NCBI RefSeq assembly: GCF_020880415.1
Contig: NZ_JAJIUJ010000113.1
Span: forward strand, 1-64,000
DNA from: Xanthomonas euvesicatoria pv. euvesicatoria
GTDB taxonomy: Bacteria; Pseudomonadota; Gammaproteobacteria; Xanthomonadales; Xanthomonadaceae
Reading direction: 5' to 3'
DNA length: 64,000 nt
Shown: piece by piece, positions 7,403 through 16,556 of the stretch
Layout of the letters: every line of letters begins with the position of its first letter
Position numbering within the stretch: the stretch's first letter is position 1
Made by a program: the position numbers and the translations under genes
The notes under the pieces: model-generated
What the model was told of the DNA's origin: nothing
Seen by the model: only the letters and a program-made list of their open reading frames with translations
Databases searched by the model: none

Positions 7403-10068
7403 TGGAAAGTCTGCGACCGAAGCAGTCAGAGGCTCGATCCATGGTCTTTGCAGAAGGGGCGCAGTGGGTCCGTGCTGACTTTCATCTGCATACCCGAGCG
7501 GACCGAGAATTCAAGTTCACGGGCGATGACAACTTCTACAACAGCAACTATGTGGATGCGTTGGAGAAAGCGGACATCCGATTGGGCGTCATCACCAACC
7601 ACAACAAGTTCGACTTCGAAGAATTCAAAGCACTGCGCAAGACGGCCCAGAAGAAGGGTATTGCGCTGCTGCCAGGCGTTGAGTTGTCGGTCAATGACGG
7701 GGCTAATGGCATCCACACGCTTGTTGTGTTCTCCGACGAATGGATCGATGAACACAATTACATCAACCCCTTTCTGACCAGCGCATTCGAAGGTAAAACG
7801 CCCGCGCAGTACGAGCAGGAGAACGGGCGCACTTCATGGTCGCTTCTGGAGACCATCAAGAAGCTGGAAGGCTATCACCGGGACTTCTTCCTTGTCTTCG
7901 CCCATGTCGAAGCCCCGAGTGGCCTGTGGGCGGAGCTGGATGGCGGCCGGCTTACTGAGTTGGGGCAAAACGAGTTCTTCCGACGCAGAACGCTGGCTTT
8001 TCAGAAGGTACGCACGCACGACGGCGCAGGCAAAGACAAACCCTGCCGCACCAAGATTCAAAGCTGGCTACAGAGCTGGTACCCCGCCGAACTGGAAGGC
8101 AGCGACCCCAAGAGTGTCGATGAAATCGGTCGAGGCAAAGCCAGCTACCTGAAGCTGGGCGAACTGTCCTTCGAGGCGGTCAAGTTTGCCTTGAGCGATC
8201 CCGTTGGGCGGGTAGCCATGGAGCCGCCCAAACATCAAGCGTCGCACATCCGCAGCATCCGCTTCGACGGCGGCATCCTCGACGGGCAAGTGCTGCATTT
8301 CTCTTCCGAACTCAACACGTTGATCGGCATCCGGGGCAGCGGCAAATCATCCATCCTGGAGGCAGTACGCTACGCCCTCGACATTCCACGCGGCGAGAAG
8401 GCGCAGGACACCAAGTACAAGGATGAGTTGATCCGCCATACCCTTGGCAGCGGCGGCAAGGTGACGCTGACAGCATGTGACGTGTACGGACAGGAATTCA
8501 CCATCTCCCGCATCTTCCGCGAAGCCCCGAATGTCTATTTGGGCGGCAAGTTGCAACCCGGCGTGTCGATCCGGGAGACCGTACTGCGCCGTCCGATCTA
8601 CTTCGGCCAGAAGGACCTTTCCAGCACCGGCGAAGGCTTCGAGACCGATCTGGTGGAAAAGCTGGTTGGCGAGAAGCTGCGTGTGCTGCGTGACGAAATA
8701 GAGGTTCAACGCCAGCGCGTGCGTGACGCTGCTCAGCGCTGGCTCAAGCTCGGCAACACGGCCGAACTCAAGCGCGACTTCGAGACCCAACTAAATGATG
8801 CCAACTTCCGTCTGACCAAGTTCGCCGAGCACGGTGTCGCCGATAAGCTCCAAAAGCGACTTGGCTTCCAGCAGGACGCCACAGCGCTCGCGCGCATGAT
8901 GGAGCGGGCAGACAGCTTCATCCTCGCTCTAGGAAGTCTGATTGCCGAGCATGAGGACGAGCTGCGGAACGCAACGAGCTACGTTTCCAAGCAGAACCCG
9001 GATTTCTTCACGGCCTACTACGCCGAGTTCTCCAACCTCGTTGCCAAGGTCGATCAGCTCAAGCAGATCGAGCGAGAAGCGAACGTCATTGCTGCTCGCC
9101 TCAAGACCAAACAGGGCGAATTTGAAGGCGCAAGCAGGAGCCTTCAGGAGGAGTTCGCACAAGTCGAGCGCCAACTGGCTCAGGAGCTCAAGCAAACCGG
9201 CATGACTGCCATCCAGCCGGACGACTTCCTGGCCCAGCAGCAGCGCAAAACCAAGGCGGAGCAAATGCTTCAGGCGCTGGCCAAGCAGGAATCACAGCAG
9301 ACCAGCATCCGCGACGCGCTGTTTGCCGAGATCGACAAACTCAATGAACTATGGCTGAGCGAGTTCAACACCATCAAGGTAGAGCTGGACCGCGTGAACG
9401 CTGGCCACACCGCCCTGCAGATCGAAGCCGACTTCAAGGGTGACAAGGAAGCCGCCATCAGCTTCATGCAGCAGCTCTTCAAGGGCAGCAACATCCGCGA
9501 AACCACGCTGCGCGCAGTGATGGAGGACTATGCAGATTTCGGCGGCCTCCTGCGTGCCCTGCCGGGAGCCTTGGCGAAGGCCGGCAGCACCCCCGAGGTC
9601 TTCGAAAAGACCTTCATGCAGAACCTGACCGAGTTCGTCACCTGGCAGGTGCCCAACCGCTTCGTCATCCGCTATCGCGGCAAAGAGTTGAAGCACCACT
9701 CTCTCGGGCAGCGCGCTTCGGCCCTGTTGCTGTACGTGCTCAGCCAACGCCAGAACGACGTGATCATCATCGACCAACCGGAAGACGATCTGGACAACCA
9801 GACCATCTACGACGATGTGATCAAGCTGCTACGGGAAATGAAGCCTCACGCCCAATTCATCTTCGCCACCCACAACGCCAACTTCCCGGTGCTGGGTGAC
9901 GCGGAACAGGTGCACGCCTGCCAATACCAGGACGAGAAGGTCGCCACGCGAAGCGGCAGCATCGACGCCCGCCCGGTGCAGGACGCCATCATCAACATCA
10001 TGGAAGGAGGCCAGGAAGCCTTCAACCGTCGCAAAGAGGTCTACAACCTATGGAAACCACAGAGCTGA
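7399..10068 (+). CDS. TrlF-type PHP phosphoesterase fused to SMC-like ATPase
   Basis: The 889-residue protein starts with a PHP metal-dependent phosphoesterase domain: DFHLHT (D27, H29, H31), ITNHNKFD, LPGVELSV and an HTLVVF strand, so the metal ligands look intact. An SMC/RecN-like ABC ATPase follows, with Walker A GIRGSGKSS (310-318), a long coiled-coil insert (about 430-700), signature SLGQR (768-772), Walker B VIIIDQPEDD (788-797) and a switch-region FATHNANF. This layout is that of the 'TrlF family AAA-like ATPase'. Known SMC-type defence ATPases sense or bridge DNA, and the PHP part could cut nucleic acid or a nucleotide. It overlaps neighbours by 4 bases upstream and 19 downstream. Confidence 0.85.
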   Translation: MMESLRPKQSEARSMVFAEGAQWVRADFHLHTRADREFKFTGDDNFYNSNYVDALEKADIRLGVITNHNKFDFEEFKALRKTAQKKGIALLPGVELSVNDGANGIHTLVVFSDEWIDEHNYINPFLTSAFEGKTPAQYEQENGRTSWSLLETIKKLEGYHRDFFLVFAHVEAPSGLWAELDGGRLTELGQNEFFRRRTLAFQKVRTHDGAGKDKPCRTKIQSWLQSWYPAELEGSDPKSVDEIGRGKASYLKLGELSFEAVKFALSDPVGRVAMEPPKHQASHIRSIRFDGGILDGQVLHFSSELNTLIGIRGSGKSSILEAVRYALDIPRGEKAQDTKYKDELIRHTLGSGGKVTLTACDVYGQEFTISRIFREAPNVYLGGKLQPGVSIRETVLRRPIYFGQKDLSSTGEGFETDLVEKLVGEKLRVLRDEIEVQRQRVRDAAQRWLKLGNTAELKRDFETQLNDANFRLTKFAEHGVADKLQKRLGFQQDATALARMMERADSFILALGSLIAEHEDELRNATSYVSKQNPDFFTAYYAEFSNLVAKVDQLKQIEREANVIAARLKTKQGEFEGASRSLQEEFAQVERQLAQELKQTGMTAIQPDDFLAQQQRKTKAEQMLQALAKQESQQTSIRDALFAEIDKLNELWLSEFNTIKVELDRVNAGHTALQIEADFKGDKEAAISFMQQLFKGSNIRETTLRAVMEDYADFGGLLRALPGALAKAGSTPEVFEKTFMQNLTEFVTWQVPNRFVIRYRGKELKHHSLGQRASALLLYVLSQRQNDVIIIDQPEDDLDNQTIYDDVIKLLREMKPHAQFIFATHNANFPVLGDAEQVHACQYQDEKVATRSGSIDARPVQDAIINIMEGGQEAFNRRKEVYNLWKPQS

Positions 10069-11225
10069 TCGACCTGCTCAGCCGGGGCGAGGACAGTCGG
10101 CAGCAGTTCAAGACGGACATGAACAATGCCGACGCCTTGGCAGCGGAGATTGTTGCCTTCAGCAACACCGCTGGTGGTCGCATCTTCATTGGGGTGAACG
10201 ACGACGGTTCGGTGCGCGGCCTATCCGGCGCCGACGTTGCTCGTCTCAACATGCTCATCGCCAACGTGGCCTCACAGGTCGTGCGTCCCGCCGTGAACCC
10301 GCTCACGGAAAACGTGCCCCACCCGGCAGGCACGGTGCTGGTGCTGTCCATCGCTGAAGGCGTCAACAAGCCCTACATGGACAAGAACGGCGCGATTTGG
10401 GTGAAGAACGGCTCGGACAAGCGCCGCGCGACCTCGCGCGAGGAATTGCAGCGCCTGTTCCAGCAGGCGGGCTTGGTGCACGCCGACGAAACGCCGGTGG
10501 CGGGCTTGAGCGCGGGCGATGTGGACATGCCCTATTTCGAAACCTTCTTCGAGCAGCAATTCGGTGAGCCGCTCGCCCAGCATAACCAGCCGTTGCCGCA
10601 GTTGCTGACCAACATGAACCTGATGAACCAGGGGCAGCTCAACGTGGCGGGCGGTCTGCTATTCGCCAAATCACCGCACTACGCGCTACCCGCCTTCATC
10701 GTCAAGGCCGTCGCCTTTGTCGGCACCCAGATTGAGGACGAACGCTACATCGACAGCCGCGACATCGCCGGCAAGCTGGCTGACGTGTTCCAGCAGACGC
10801 TGGGCTTTATTGTCGCCAACACCCGCGCTACGCAGGGCGAGCAGGGCTTCAACTCCCAGGGGCAGCCTGAGATCCCCCGCATCGTCTGGGAAGAGCTGGT
10901 CGCCAACGCCCTCATTCACCGCGACTACTTCGTCAGTGCGCCGATCCGCGTACTGGTGTTTGCGGATCGGGTCGAAATCATCAGCCCCGGCCACCTACCT
11001 AACAACCTGACGATCGAGAACATCAAGGCCGGCAACTCAAATATGCGCAACCCCATCCTGGCGTCCTTTGCCGCCAAGCTCCTGCCTTATCGCGGATTGG
11101 GTAGCGGCCTGCTGCGCTCACTGCGGGCATGGCCGCAGATCGAACTCATCGATGATCGGGCCGGCAATCTGTTCAAGGCTATTGTGGCGCGTCCCAGTGT
11201 GCTGGAGCCGGCCGGAAGATCTTGA
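10050..11225 (+). CDS. AlbA_2/Schlafen-type ATP-binding protein
   Basis: The 391-residue protein has an N-terminal AlbA_2 (Schlafen-like) domain: E-D/S-x-x-x-FK beginning, AEIVAFSNTAGGRIFIGVNDDG, and a YMDKNGAIWVKNGSDKR strand. Its C-terminal half is the HATPase-like module found in 'ATP-dependent DNA helicase RecG-related' annotations (LVANALIHRDY, then GLGSGLLRSLRAWP). Such proteins are not helicases. They are variously regulators or nucleic acid-binding proteins, and some Schlafen domains cut RNA. The gene overlaps the TrlF gene by 19 bases with GAGG before its ATG, so it belongs to the same operon. Its role could be sensing, regulation or a second effector. Confidence 0.8.
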   Translation: METTELIDLLSRGEDSRQQFKTDMNNADALAAEIVAFSNTAGGRIFIGVNDDGSVRGLSGADVARLNMLIANVASQVVRPAVNPLTENVPHPAGTVLVLSIAEGVNKPYMDKNGAIWVKNGSDKRRATSREELQRLFQQAGLVHADETPVAGLSAGDVDMPYFETFFEQQFGEPLAQHNQPLPQLLTNMNLMNQGQLNVAGGLLFAKSPHYALPAFIVKAVAFVGTQIEDERYIDSRDIAGKLADVFQQTLGFIVANTRATQGEQGFNSQGQPEIPRIVWEELVANALIHRDYFVSAPIRVLVFADRVEIISPGHLPNNLTIENIKAGNSNMRNPILASFAAKLLPYRGLGSGLLRSLRAWPQIELIDDRAGNLFKAIVARPSVLEPAGRS

Positions 11226-11287
11226 CTGATCGGCTGGGACGGAGGTGGATAGGCTTCTGGTTTTTAGAACGTCGCTATGGTGTCAGC

Positions 11288-11485
11288 ATGAAACTGCACG
11301 AAGAAAACGAACCGTTCTTCATCACCGAGGACATGGCCGCCGAGATGGCCGCTGCCGGCTACGAGTTCAAGCCCCCCGGCCATGCCAGAACGAAGAGCGT
11401 CCGCGACCTGTACGGATGGCAGCCCGGGGAGACTCTGGAAGAGGCCATTGCCCGGCACCAGCGCAGGCAGTGTTCATCCTCTTGA
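11288..11485 (+). CDS. small hypothetical protein, 65 aa, end of the operon
   Basis: A short acidic protein (MKLHEENEPFFITEDMAAEM...) ending in a HQRRQ tail. I do not recognise it, although its centre (SVRDLYGWQPGETLEEAI) is compact enough to be a real domain. An in-frame TTG at 11222 overlapping the previous stop would add 22 residues and continue the overlap pattern; the ATG at 11288 has no good ribosome site. It is either the last gene of the defence operon or a remnant. Confidence 0.4.
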   Translation: MKLHEENEPFFITEDMAAEMAAAGYEFKPPGHARTKSVRDLYGWQPGETLEEAIARHQRRQCSSS

Positions 11486-11631
11486 TCTGAGGATGGCACT
11501 TTTCATGGCATCAATTAGCTGTCCATTCGTAAGTTGTTGCCAGTAAACGAGTTTCTATGCTTATAGATAATCGAGTGGGAATGATCCCGCGTGCGGCACT
11601 GCCCGGCACGATCTAGCAAAATGCCCTGAGA

Positions 11632-11659
11632 CCCGCGTAACTGCGGGCTTTGGGTTTTT
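11632..11659 (+). terminator. probable rho-independent terminator after the defence operon
   Basis: CCCGC (11632-11636) and GCGGG (11643-11647) form a short stem around GTAACT. CTTTGGGTTTTT follows. It is modest in strength but correctly placed after the last plus-strand gene. Confidence 0.4.
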
Positions 11660-11691
11660 GGGTCTGGCAAGTTCGGGTAGTGTTTTAGCCA

Positions 11692-11719
11692 GCGAAAGCT
11701 CCGTTGGGCGGGCTTTTGC
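11692..11719 (-). terminator. probable terminator between convergent transcripts
   Basis: The arms GCGAAAGCTCC and GGCGGGCTTTTGC form an imperfect stem around GTTG. Read on the minus strand it ends the oxidoreductase transcript that stops at 11746. It may work in both directions. Confidence 0.4.
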
Positions 11720-11745
11720 TTCTGTGCTTTACGCTGCTCTACCAA

Positions 11746-12717
11746 TTATCTCGTGAACACGGTCTTGCCCTGGGTGCGACCGTCGATCATGTTGCGGATC
11801 GCGTCGCGGGCTTCGGTCATCGGCACCACCGCTCCGACTTCGGGGGCGATGTTGTTGCGGATGACGAATTGCATCATGGCCTTCATTTCCTCAAGCGTGC
11901 CCATGATGGTGCCGCGGATGTCGATCTGTTCGACGAAGATGCGCAGCACGTCGGTTTCGGCGATGTTCCCGGTGGTGATGCCGTTGATCACCAGGACGCC
12001 ACCGCGCTTGACCGCCTTCAGGCTATCTGCCCATGTCGCCGCGCCGATGTTGTCGACGACTGCGTCAACGCGGCGTGGCAAGGCCTCGCCATGTCGCAAT
12101 ACCCGGTTGGCGCCAAGGCGTTCGGCAATGGCGGCCCCTTCATCATTGCGGGTGGTGACCCACACTTCGAAGCCGGCAGCACGGCCCATCTGTATGAGCG
12201 CCGTCGACATACCGCCCGAAGCGCCCTGTACGAGAAGCGTCTGCCCCGGAATCAACCGTGATTTGGTAAAGAGCGAGCGATAGGCCGTGAGCCACGCGGT
12301 GCCGAGCAGCGAGGCGTGAAGCGGTGACAAACCGTCAGGAATAGGGACCGCGTTGCGTTTCGGGACGGCGACATAATCGGCCATCGTCCCGGGCACGAGT
12401 TCGCTGATAACGTGCCAGTGCGGGTCGAGGGTCTCGTCGCCTTTCCAGTCGTCGCTGCCCAGTACCGGATAGAGCACGACGGGCGTGCCGTCTTCGAGCA
12501 CGCCTGCGGCATCGTTGCCCAGGATCATCGGGAAGGGGATCGGCTGCTCCTGGGAGGTCATGCCGCGCAGGGTGAAAATGTCGTGCCGGTTAAGGCTGGC
12601 ATGGGTCACCTTCACGCGTACCCAGCCCTCTTGCACGATGGGCTCGGGGCGCTCTCCGACGACGACGGAGGCAAGCGGGTCGTCGACGTTGGCTTCTTTG
12701 GCGTAGACGGCAAACAT
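11746..12717 (-). CDS. zinc-binding dehydrogenase / quinone oxidoreductase-like (MDR family)
   Basis: The 323-residue protein has the GroES-like N-terminal fold with LNRHDIFTLRG and a GNDAAGV segment, then a Rossmann domain beginning LLVQGASGGMSTALIQM. It lacks the cysteine/histidine set of catalytic-zinc alcohol dehydrogenases, so it belongs to the zinc-free quinone oxidoreductase (NADPH) branch of the medium-chain family. The substrate is unknown. The start ATG has a GGAGAA ribosome site. It stands alone, with ~140 bases to the tag gene, and converges with the defence operon. Confidence 0.85.
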   Translation of the reverse strand: MFAVYAKEANVDDPLASVVVGERPEPIVQEGWVRVKVTHASLNRHDIFTLRGMTSQEQPIPFPMILGNDAAGVLEDGTPVVLYPVLGSDDWKGDETLDPHWHVISELVPGTMADYVAVPKRNAVPIPDGLSPLHASLLGTAWLTAYRSLFTKSRLIPGQTLLVQGASGGMSTALIQMGRAAGFEVWVTTRNDEGAAIAERLGANRVLRHGEALPRRVDAVVDNIGAATWADSLKAVKRGGVLVINGITTGNIAETDVLRIFVEQIDIRGTIMGTLEEMKAMMQFVIRNNIAPEVGAVVPMTEARDAIRNMIDGRTQGKTVFTR

Positions 12718-12853
12718 GGTCGTTCTCCTTCAGTCGGTTGGACGTTTTGTGCGGCGCGCACGTGAAGTCGAAGTGAGCGCTGGCGCAAGGTTTGCCCTGC
12801 GGTACCGCAGTTGAAATCTGGCTTCCATGCGTCCAGCTGATGAGCCCTGCGCC

Positions 12854-13435
12854 CTAGCGGGTTCCTTGGTGCTCGAGATGGCGTCGGAAGCAGCCAAGCG
12901 AATGGTCGTTGACGATGCCGACCGCCTGCATCCAGGCGTGGATGATGGTCGGTCCGACGAACTTGAAGCCGCGTCGCTTCAGTTCCCTGGAGATGTTCTC
13001 GGACAGTGGCGTACTGGCCACCAGGCTTACACCGTCACCCAGGATGGGAACGCCAGCCGTGAAGGACCAGCAGAAGGCCGAGAAGTCTTCGCCGCGATCC
13101 TGCATGTCGCAGTAGATTCGCGCGCCCTTGATGGTGGCTTCGATCTTGGCCCGCGCACGCACGATGCCGGGGTTCGCCATCAGCCGCTCGATATCCTGCT
13201 CGTCGAAAGCGGCGACCTTGACCGGATCGAAACCCGCGAAGGCAGCGCGAAAGGCTTCGCGCTTGCGCAGGATGGTGATCCAGGCCAGACCTGCCTGGAA
13301 CCCTTCCAGCATGAGCATCTCCCAGAGCATCCTTGGGTCGCGCTGGGGCACGCCCCATTCGGCATCGTGGTAGTCGCGCATCAGCGGGTCGTTCTGGGCC
13401 CAGCTGCAGCGTTCGCAAGATGGGTTCTCAGGCAT
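12854..13435 (-). CDS. tag: DNA-3-methyladenine glycosylase I
   Basis: The 193-residue protein is a complete Tag. It begins with CERCSW...RDYHDAEWG, has the helix LEGFQAGLAWITILRKREAFR, and ends NDHSLGCFRR. The N-terminal Cys/His and C-terminal His/Cys residues are those that bind the structural zinc in this family, and the glutamate in MLMLEGFQAGL matches the base-recognition region. It removes 3-methyladenine from alkylated DNA to start base excision repair. Length and motifs are normal. It sits about 110 bases downstream of an SDR gene on the same strand, probably with its own transcript. Confidence 0.95.
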   Translation of the reverse strand: MPENPSCERCSWAQNDPLMRDYHDAEWGVPQRDPRMLWEMLMLEGFQAGLAWITILRKREAFRAAFAGFDPVKVAAFDEQDIERLMANPGIVRARAKIEATIKGARIYCDMQDRGEDFSAFCWSFTAGVPILGDGVSLVASTPLSENISRELKRRGFKFVGPTIIHAWMQAVGIVNDHSLGCFRRHLEHQGTR

Positions 13436-13543
13436 GGTGTTGGCCTCTCTTCAATCAATCCGCGGGCTGGCATTGGGCAACCACTTCATCCACCGGCAAG
13501 GGGAGGTGAGCGGCGCGCTTGCGGGAATACCGCAAAGCCATGC

Positions 13544-14329
13544 CTACACCGTCCTGATCGTGCCGCCATCGATGACGAACTCGGCGCCGTGGATCGCCGC
13601 CGCACGATCGGCAGCGAGGTAGGCGATAAGATCGGCCACCTCTTCAGGTTCGGCTGCGCGCCCGATCGGGATACCGCCCAGGGCATCGAGCACAGACTGA
13701 CGCGCTTGCTCGATCGTGCCGCCAGATTTGCTGAGCGTTTCCAGAAAGTCCTGCATGGCCTCGGTCATGATCCAGCCCGGTGAGACGGCATTGACCCGCA
13801 CGCCCTTGGGGCCGAGCTCTTTGGAAATCGACTTGCTGTAGGTCCGCAGCGCGGCCTTGGCGGCGGCATAGCCTGTCGTCGACTCGGGCAACGGCAGAAC
13901 CGACTGAATCGAGGTGATGTGCACCACAACGCCGCTGCCACGCTCCAGCATCTGCGGAATCAACAGCCGATCGAGTCGCACGGTCGCCAGCAGGTTGAGG
14001 TTCAGTTCGGCAAGCCAGTGCTCGTCCGTCAGCGCGGCGAAACCTCCGGCTGGCGAAGAGGAGCCACCGACGACATGGGCCAGGATGTCGACGCCACCCA
14101 GCCGCTCAAGCGCCGCCGTGGCAAACGCCTGGCCGCCTTCCGCGGTCGTCAGGTCGGCCTGCACGTATTCGACGCCTTCGATAGGGGTGTTGATCGTGCG
14201 AGCCGCGGTGATGACACGGGCGCCGCCAGCGAGGAAGCGCTCGACCGTGGCACGGCCCAGCCCTTTGGTGCCACCGCTGACGAGCACGCGCTTGCCGGCG
14301 AATTCGGTCGGATCTGCCTTCATGCCCAT
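13544..14329 (-). CDS. short-chain dehydrogenase/reductase
   Basis: The 261-residue classical SDR has the nucleotide site GGTKGLG near residue 19, a catalytic Ser-Tyr-Lys set (SIQSV, then GYAAAKAA) and the C-terminal VIDGGT. A conventional NNAG motif is replaced by HVVGG, which occurs in some SDRs. The substrate is unknown. Its start overlaps the end of the SnoaL-like gene by 10 bases, and GGAGACAAGG precedes the ATG, so the two are co-translated. The pair is divergent from a LysR regulator that is likely to control it. Confidence 0.88.
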   Translation of the reverse strand: MGMKADPTEFAGKRVLVSGGTKGLGRATVERFLAGGARVITAARTINTPIEGVEYVQADLTTAEGGQAFATAALERLGGVDILAHVVGGSSSPAGGFAALTDEHWLAELNLNLLATVRLDRLLIPQMLERGSGVVVHITSIQSVLPLPESTTGYAAAKAALRTYSKSISKELGPKGVRVNAVSPGWIMTEAMQDFLETLSKSGGTIEQARQSVLDALGGIPIGRAAEPEEVADLIAYLAADRAAAIHGAEFVIDGGTIRTV

Positions 14330-14655
14330 ACCCTTGTCTCCAGGGTCTTGATGGCATCGTTGACCATCGTGAAACGATAGGTGAAGCGCAGCGGGCTACC
14401 GGGGAAGTCGCCATGGGTGGGGCCTTCGAGGACCACGACGCCGTCCTCTTCACGCACGGTATCGGGCTCGAAGATCGCCTTCACCGCGATCCCTTCTTCC
14501 TCAAGCAGTTGGCGGATTCTGGCCTGCCCCACGTATTGCTTGCCGTTGTCGATGAAAACGGCGTCCTCGTGGAAGTGTTTCATCATGCCGTCGAGATCGA
14601 GACGGATGTTTGCCTCGATGTAGTCGGCGATCGGGTTGGGTAGCTTGATTGACAT
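14320..14655 (-). CDS. SnoaL-like / NTF2-fold protein
   Basis: The protein is 111 residues, beginning [18 protein letters not shown] pattern of helix then curved beta strands ([40 protein letters not shown]) is typical of NTF2-like SnoaL domains, which act as small isomerases, hydratases or dehydratases, or as ligand binders. The start at 14655 is chosen because GAGGAG lies six bases upstream; an ATG at 14661 would touch that site. It is first gene of a two-gene operon with the SDR, and probably works on the same small molecule. Confidence 0.75.
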   Translation of the reverse strand: MSIKLPNPIADYIEANIRLDLDGMMKHFHEDAVFIDNGKQYVGQARIRQLLEEEGIAVKAIFEPDTVREEDGVVVLEGPTHGDFPGSPLRFTYRFTMVNDAIKTLETRVWA

Positions 14656-14751
14656 GGTCATCTCCTCGGCGGTGATGGCGTCAATTTAGCGGTGGACTTT
14701 TCGCCTGATAAGCCAGATAAAGGCGCATGGAGTATCACGGAAAGCGGGATA

Positions 14752-15657
14752 ATGACGCGTCATTCGCTGATCGAGCTTGAAGCGGTTCTCGCCATCGTGC
14801 GCTGCGGCTCGTTTCGTGCGGCGGCACTGGAACTGGACATGTCGACCACGGCTATCAGCAGCGCGGTAGGCAAGCTCGAGCGAGACCTTGCCGTGCGGTT
14901 GTTCAACCGCACCACGCGCAGCGTCTCGCTTACCGATGCGGGGCGGATGTTCGTCGACCGCATCAAGCCTGCCTTCGAGGGCATCCAGAATGCGCTGAAC
15001 GCGGTGCGCTCCCATCAGGAGACGCCATCCGGCACCTTGCGCATCAATGCGTTCGCCACCGCGGCGCGCGAGATCATGGCGCCGCTGGTGCTGAGCTACC
15101 TGCAGCGCTATCCGCTGGTGCATGTCGACATCGTCACCGAGGGGCGACTGGTTGACGTGGTGGCGGCGGGCTTCGATCTGGCCGTGCGCAGCGCCGATCT
15201 GGTGCCCAGCGACGCGATCGCCATACCGCTGGGGCAGAGGCGGCGCATGGCGGTGGCTGCCTCTCCCGCCTTCTTCGAAAACCGGGCTATCCCGAAAGTC
15301 CCGCAGGATCTGCTCGCTTACCCCTGCGTTCGCGGTCGGCTTCCCGACGGTACATTGCTCAGGTGGCGGTTCGAGAAGGGCGGTGAAGAGCTGCAGCTGG
15401 AGGTCCAGGGACCGATCACGCTCGACGAGGCGTCGCTGGCGCGGATCGCGGTGGCCAATGGTGTGGGCATCGGCTATTTCATGGAGGCCGATATCCGCGA
15501 AGACATCGCCGCAGGGCGGCTGGTGCGCATCCTCGAAGACTGGACGCCGCCGCTCGCGCCGCTATGCCTGTATTACTACAACCGGCGCAATTCTTCTGCG
15601 GCCTTCCAGGCCTTCATCGCGCTGGCACGTGACTACACGGCCGGACGGCTTGCGTAG
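14752..15657 (+). CDS. LysR-type transcriptional regulator
   Basis: The 301-residue protein has a standard N-terminal winged HTH ([22 protein letters not shown], then [20 protein letters not shown] and SVSLTDAG) and a periplasmic-binding-like effector domain ending CLYYYNRRN...[12 protein letters not shown]. The ATG at 14752 follows GGAAAGCGGG. An upstream GTG at 14692 is less likely. It is divergent from the SnoaL-SDR operon, the usual position for a LysR regulator of the adjacent genes. The effector is unknown. Confidence 0.88.
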   Translation: MTRHSLIELEAVLAIVRCGSFRAAALELDMSTTAISSAVGKLERDLAVRLFNRTTRSVSLTDAGRMFVDRIKPAFEGIQNALNAVRSHQETPSGTLRINAFATAAREIMAPLVLSYLQRYPLVHVDIVTEGRLVDVVAAGFDLAVRSADLVPSDAIAIPLGQRRRMAVAASPAFFENRAIPKVPQDLLAYPCVRGRLPDGTLLRWRFEKGGEELQLEVQGPITLDEASLARIAVANGVGIGYFMEADIREDIAAGRLVRILEDWTPPLAPLCLYYYNRRNSSAAFQAFIALARDYTAGRLA

Positions 15658-15819
15658 CCCGCTTCGGCATCACGTACGTCTAGTCCTGGAACTTGTGGAT
15701 GGTGCGCCGACCTCTCCGTGTTGGAGCTGCATCCCGGACTTGCCATCCTTCTCACTGCTCCGTGGCGTTCTCGCCGTCTAGGCCCGGACCACGTCCGCTC
15801 CAGACGCAGGCAGGTCGGG

Positions 15820-16556
15820 CTAGAGCGGACGCTCGCCAAGGCTCCAACTCGGTCCCTCGAATGCATGACCGGCTGGAACCCGGCTTCTGGCGTTATAGCG
15901 TTGGATCCAACCCGGGTACGCGGCAGCGGGTCGGCTGACTTGGTCGAGTTCGGCCAGGTCCTCGCTCGAAAGCGTCAGTTCCAGCGCTCCGAGGTTCTCG
16001 GTCAGTTGCTCGGGGCGTTTGAGGCCGACGATGACGCTGGTGACCGCCGGACGAGAGAGCAGCCATGCGAGCGCGATCTGGGCAGCGGTCGCGTCATGCC
16101 GCGCGGCCACGGTCTTCAAGGTGTCGATGATGTCGTGCACCCGTGTTTCGTCAACCGGCGGAAAGGCGATCGACGCGCGGCGCGCGGTGTTGTCTGTGTG
16201 ACCATGGCGATCGAACTTGCCGGAGAGCAGTCCGCCGGCCAGCGGACTCCAACATAGCAGGCCGATCTGTGCATCCATGACCGCAGGCACCAGCTCATGT
16301 TCGATGTCCCGCCCCGCGATGGAGTAGTAGGCCTGAAGGGAGGCGCACCGCGTCAATCGCCGCCGCCGTAGACGTCCGCTGTATCGATGAAGTTGATGCC
16401 GGCATCGAGGGCCTGGTCGACGATGGCGTTCGTCTCCTGCTGCGACAGGCGCCCAATGGCTGCACCCGCAGGCGTCGTGGCACCACCGAAGGTCATGCCG
16501 CCGAGGCAGAACTTCGACACGAAAAGACCGGTGCGACCAAACTGGGCGTAGTGCAT
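15820..16556 (-). pseudogene. aldo/keto reductase, broken by an internal deletion
   Basis: The N-terminal 67 residues (16556-16353) are a good AKR start: FGRTGLFVSKFCLGGMTFGG and INFIDTADVYGGGD, including the catalytic Asp and Tyr. A stop follows at once. A different frame then resumes with RCASLQAYYSIAGRDIE and continues to a normal AKR C-terminus (ALAWLLSRPAVTSVIVG, LTENLGALEL). Compared with complete family members, about 110-120 residues in the middle are missing, including the catalytic Lys and His region. The joint lies near 16350-16356. The gene cannot make an active enzyme, and it lies in a stretch of other decayed sequence. Confidence 0.85.

Noticed and set aside
10050-11225. RecG-type helicase
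   Set aside because: Such proteins are often labelled as RecG-related, but there are no helicase motifs; the domains are AlbA_2 and an HATPase-like module.
11580-11745. tRNA gene or attachment site at the right edge of the island
   Set aside because: A GTTCG-like loop and several stems occur, but no cloverleaf could be built and no matching direct repeat was found at the left side; the stems fit terminators better.
1-11745. Insertion sequence or transposase in the island
   Set aside because: No transposase frame and no terminal inverted repeats were found in the first 12 kb.
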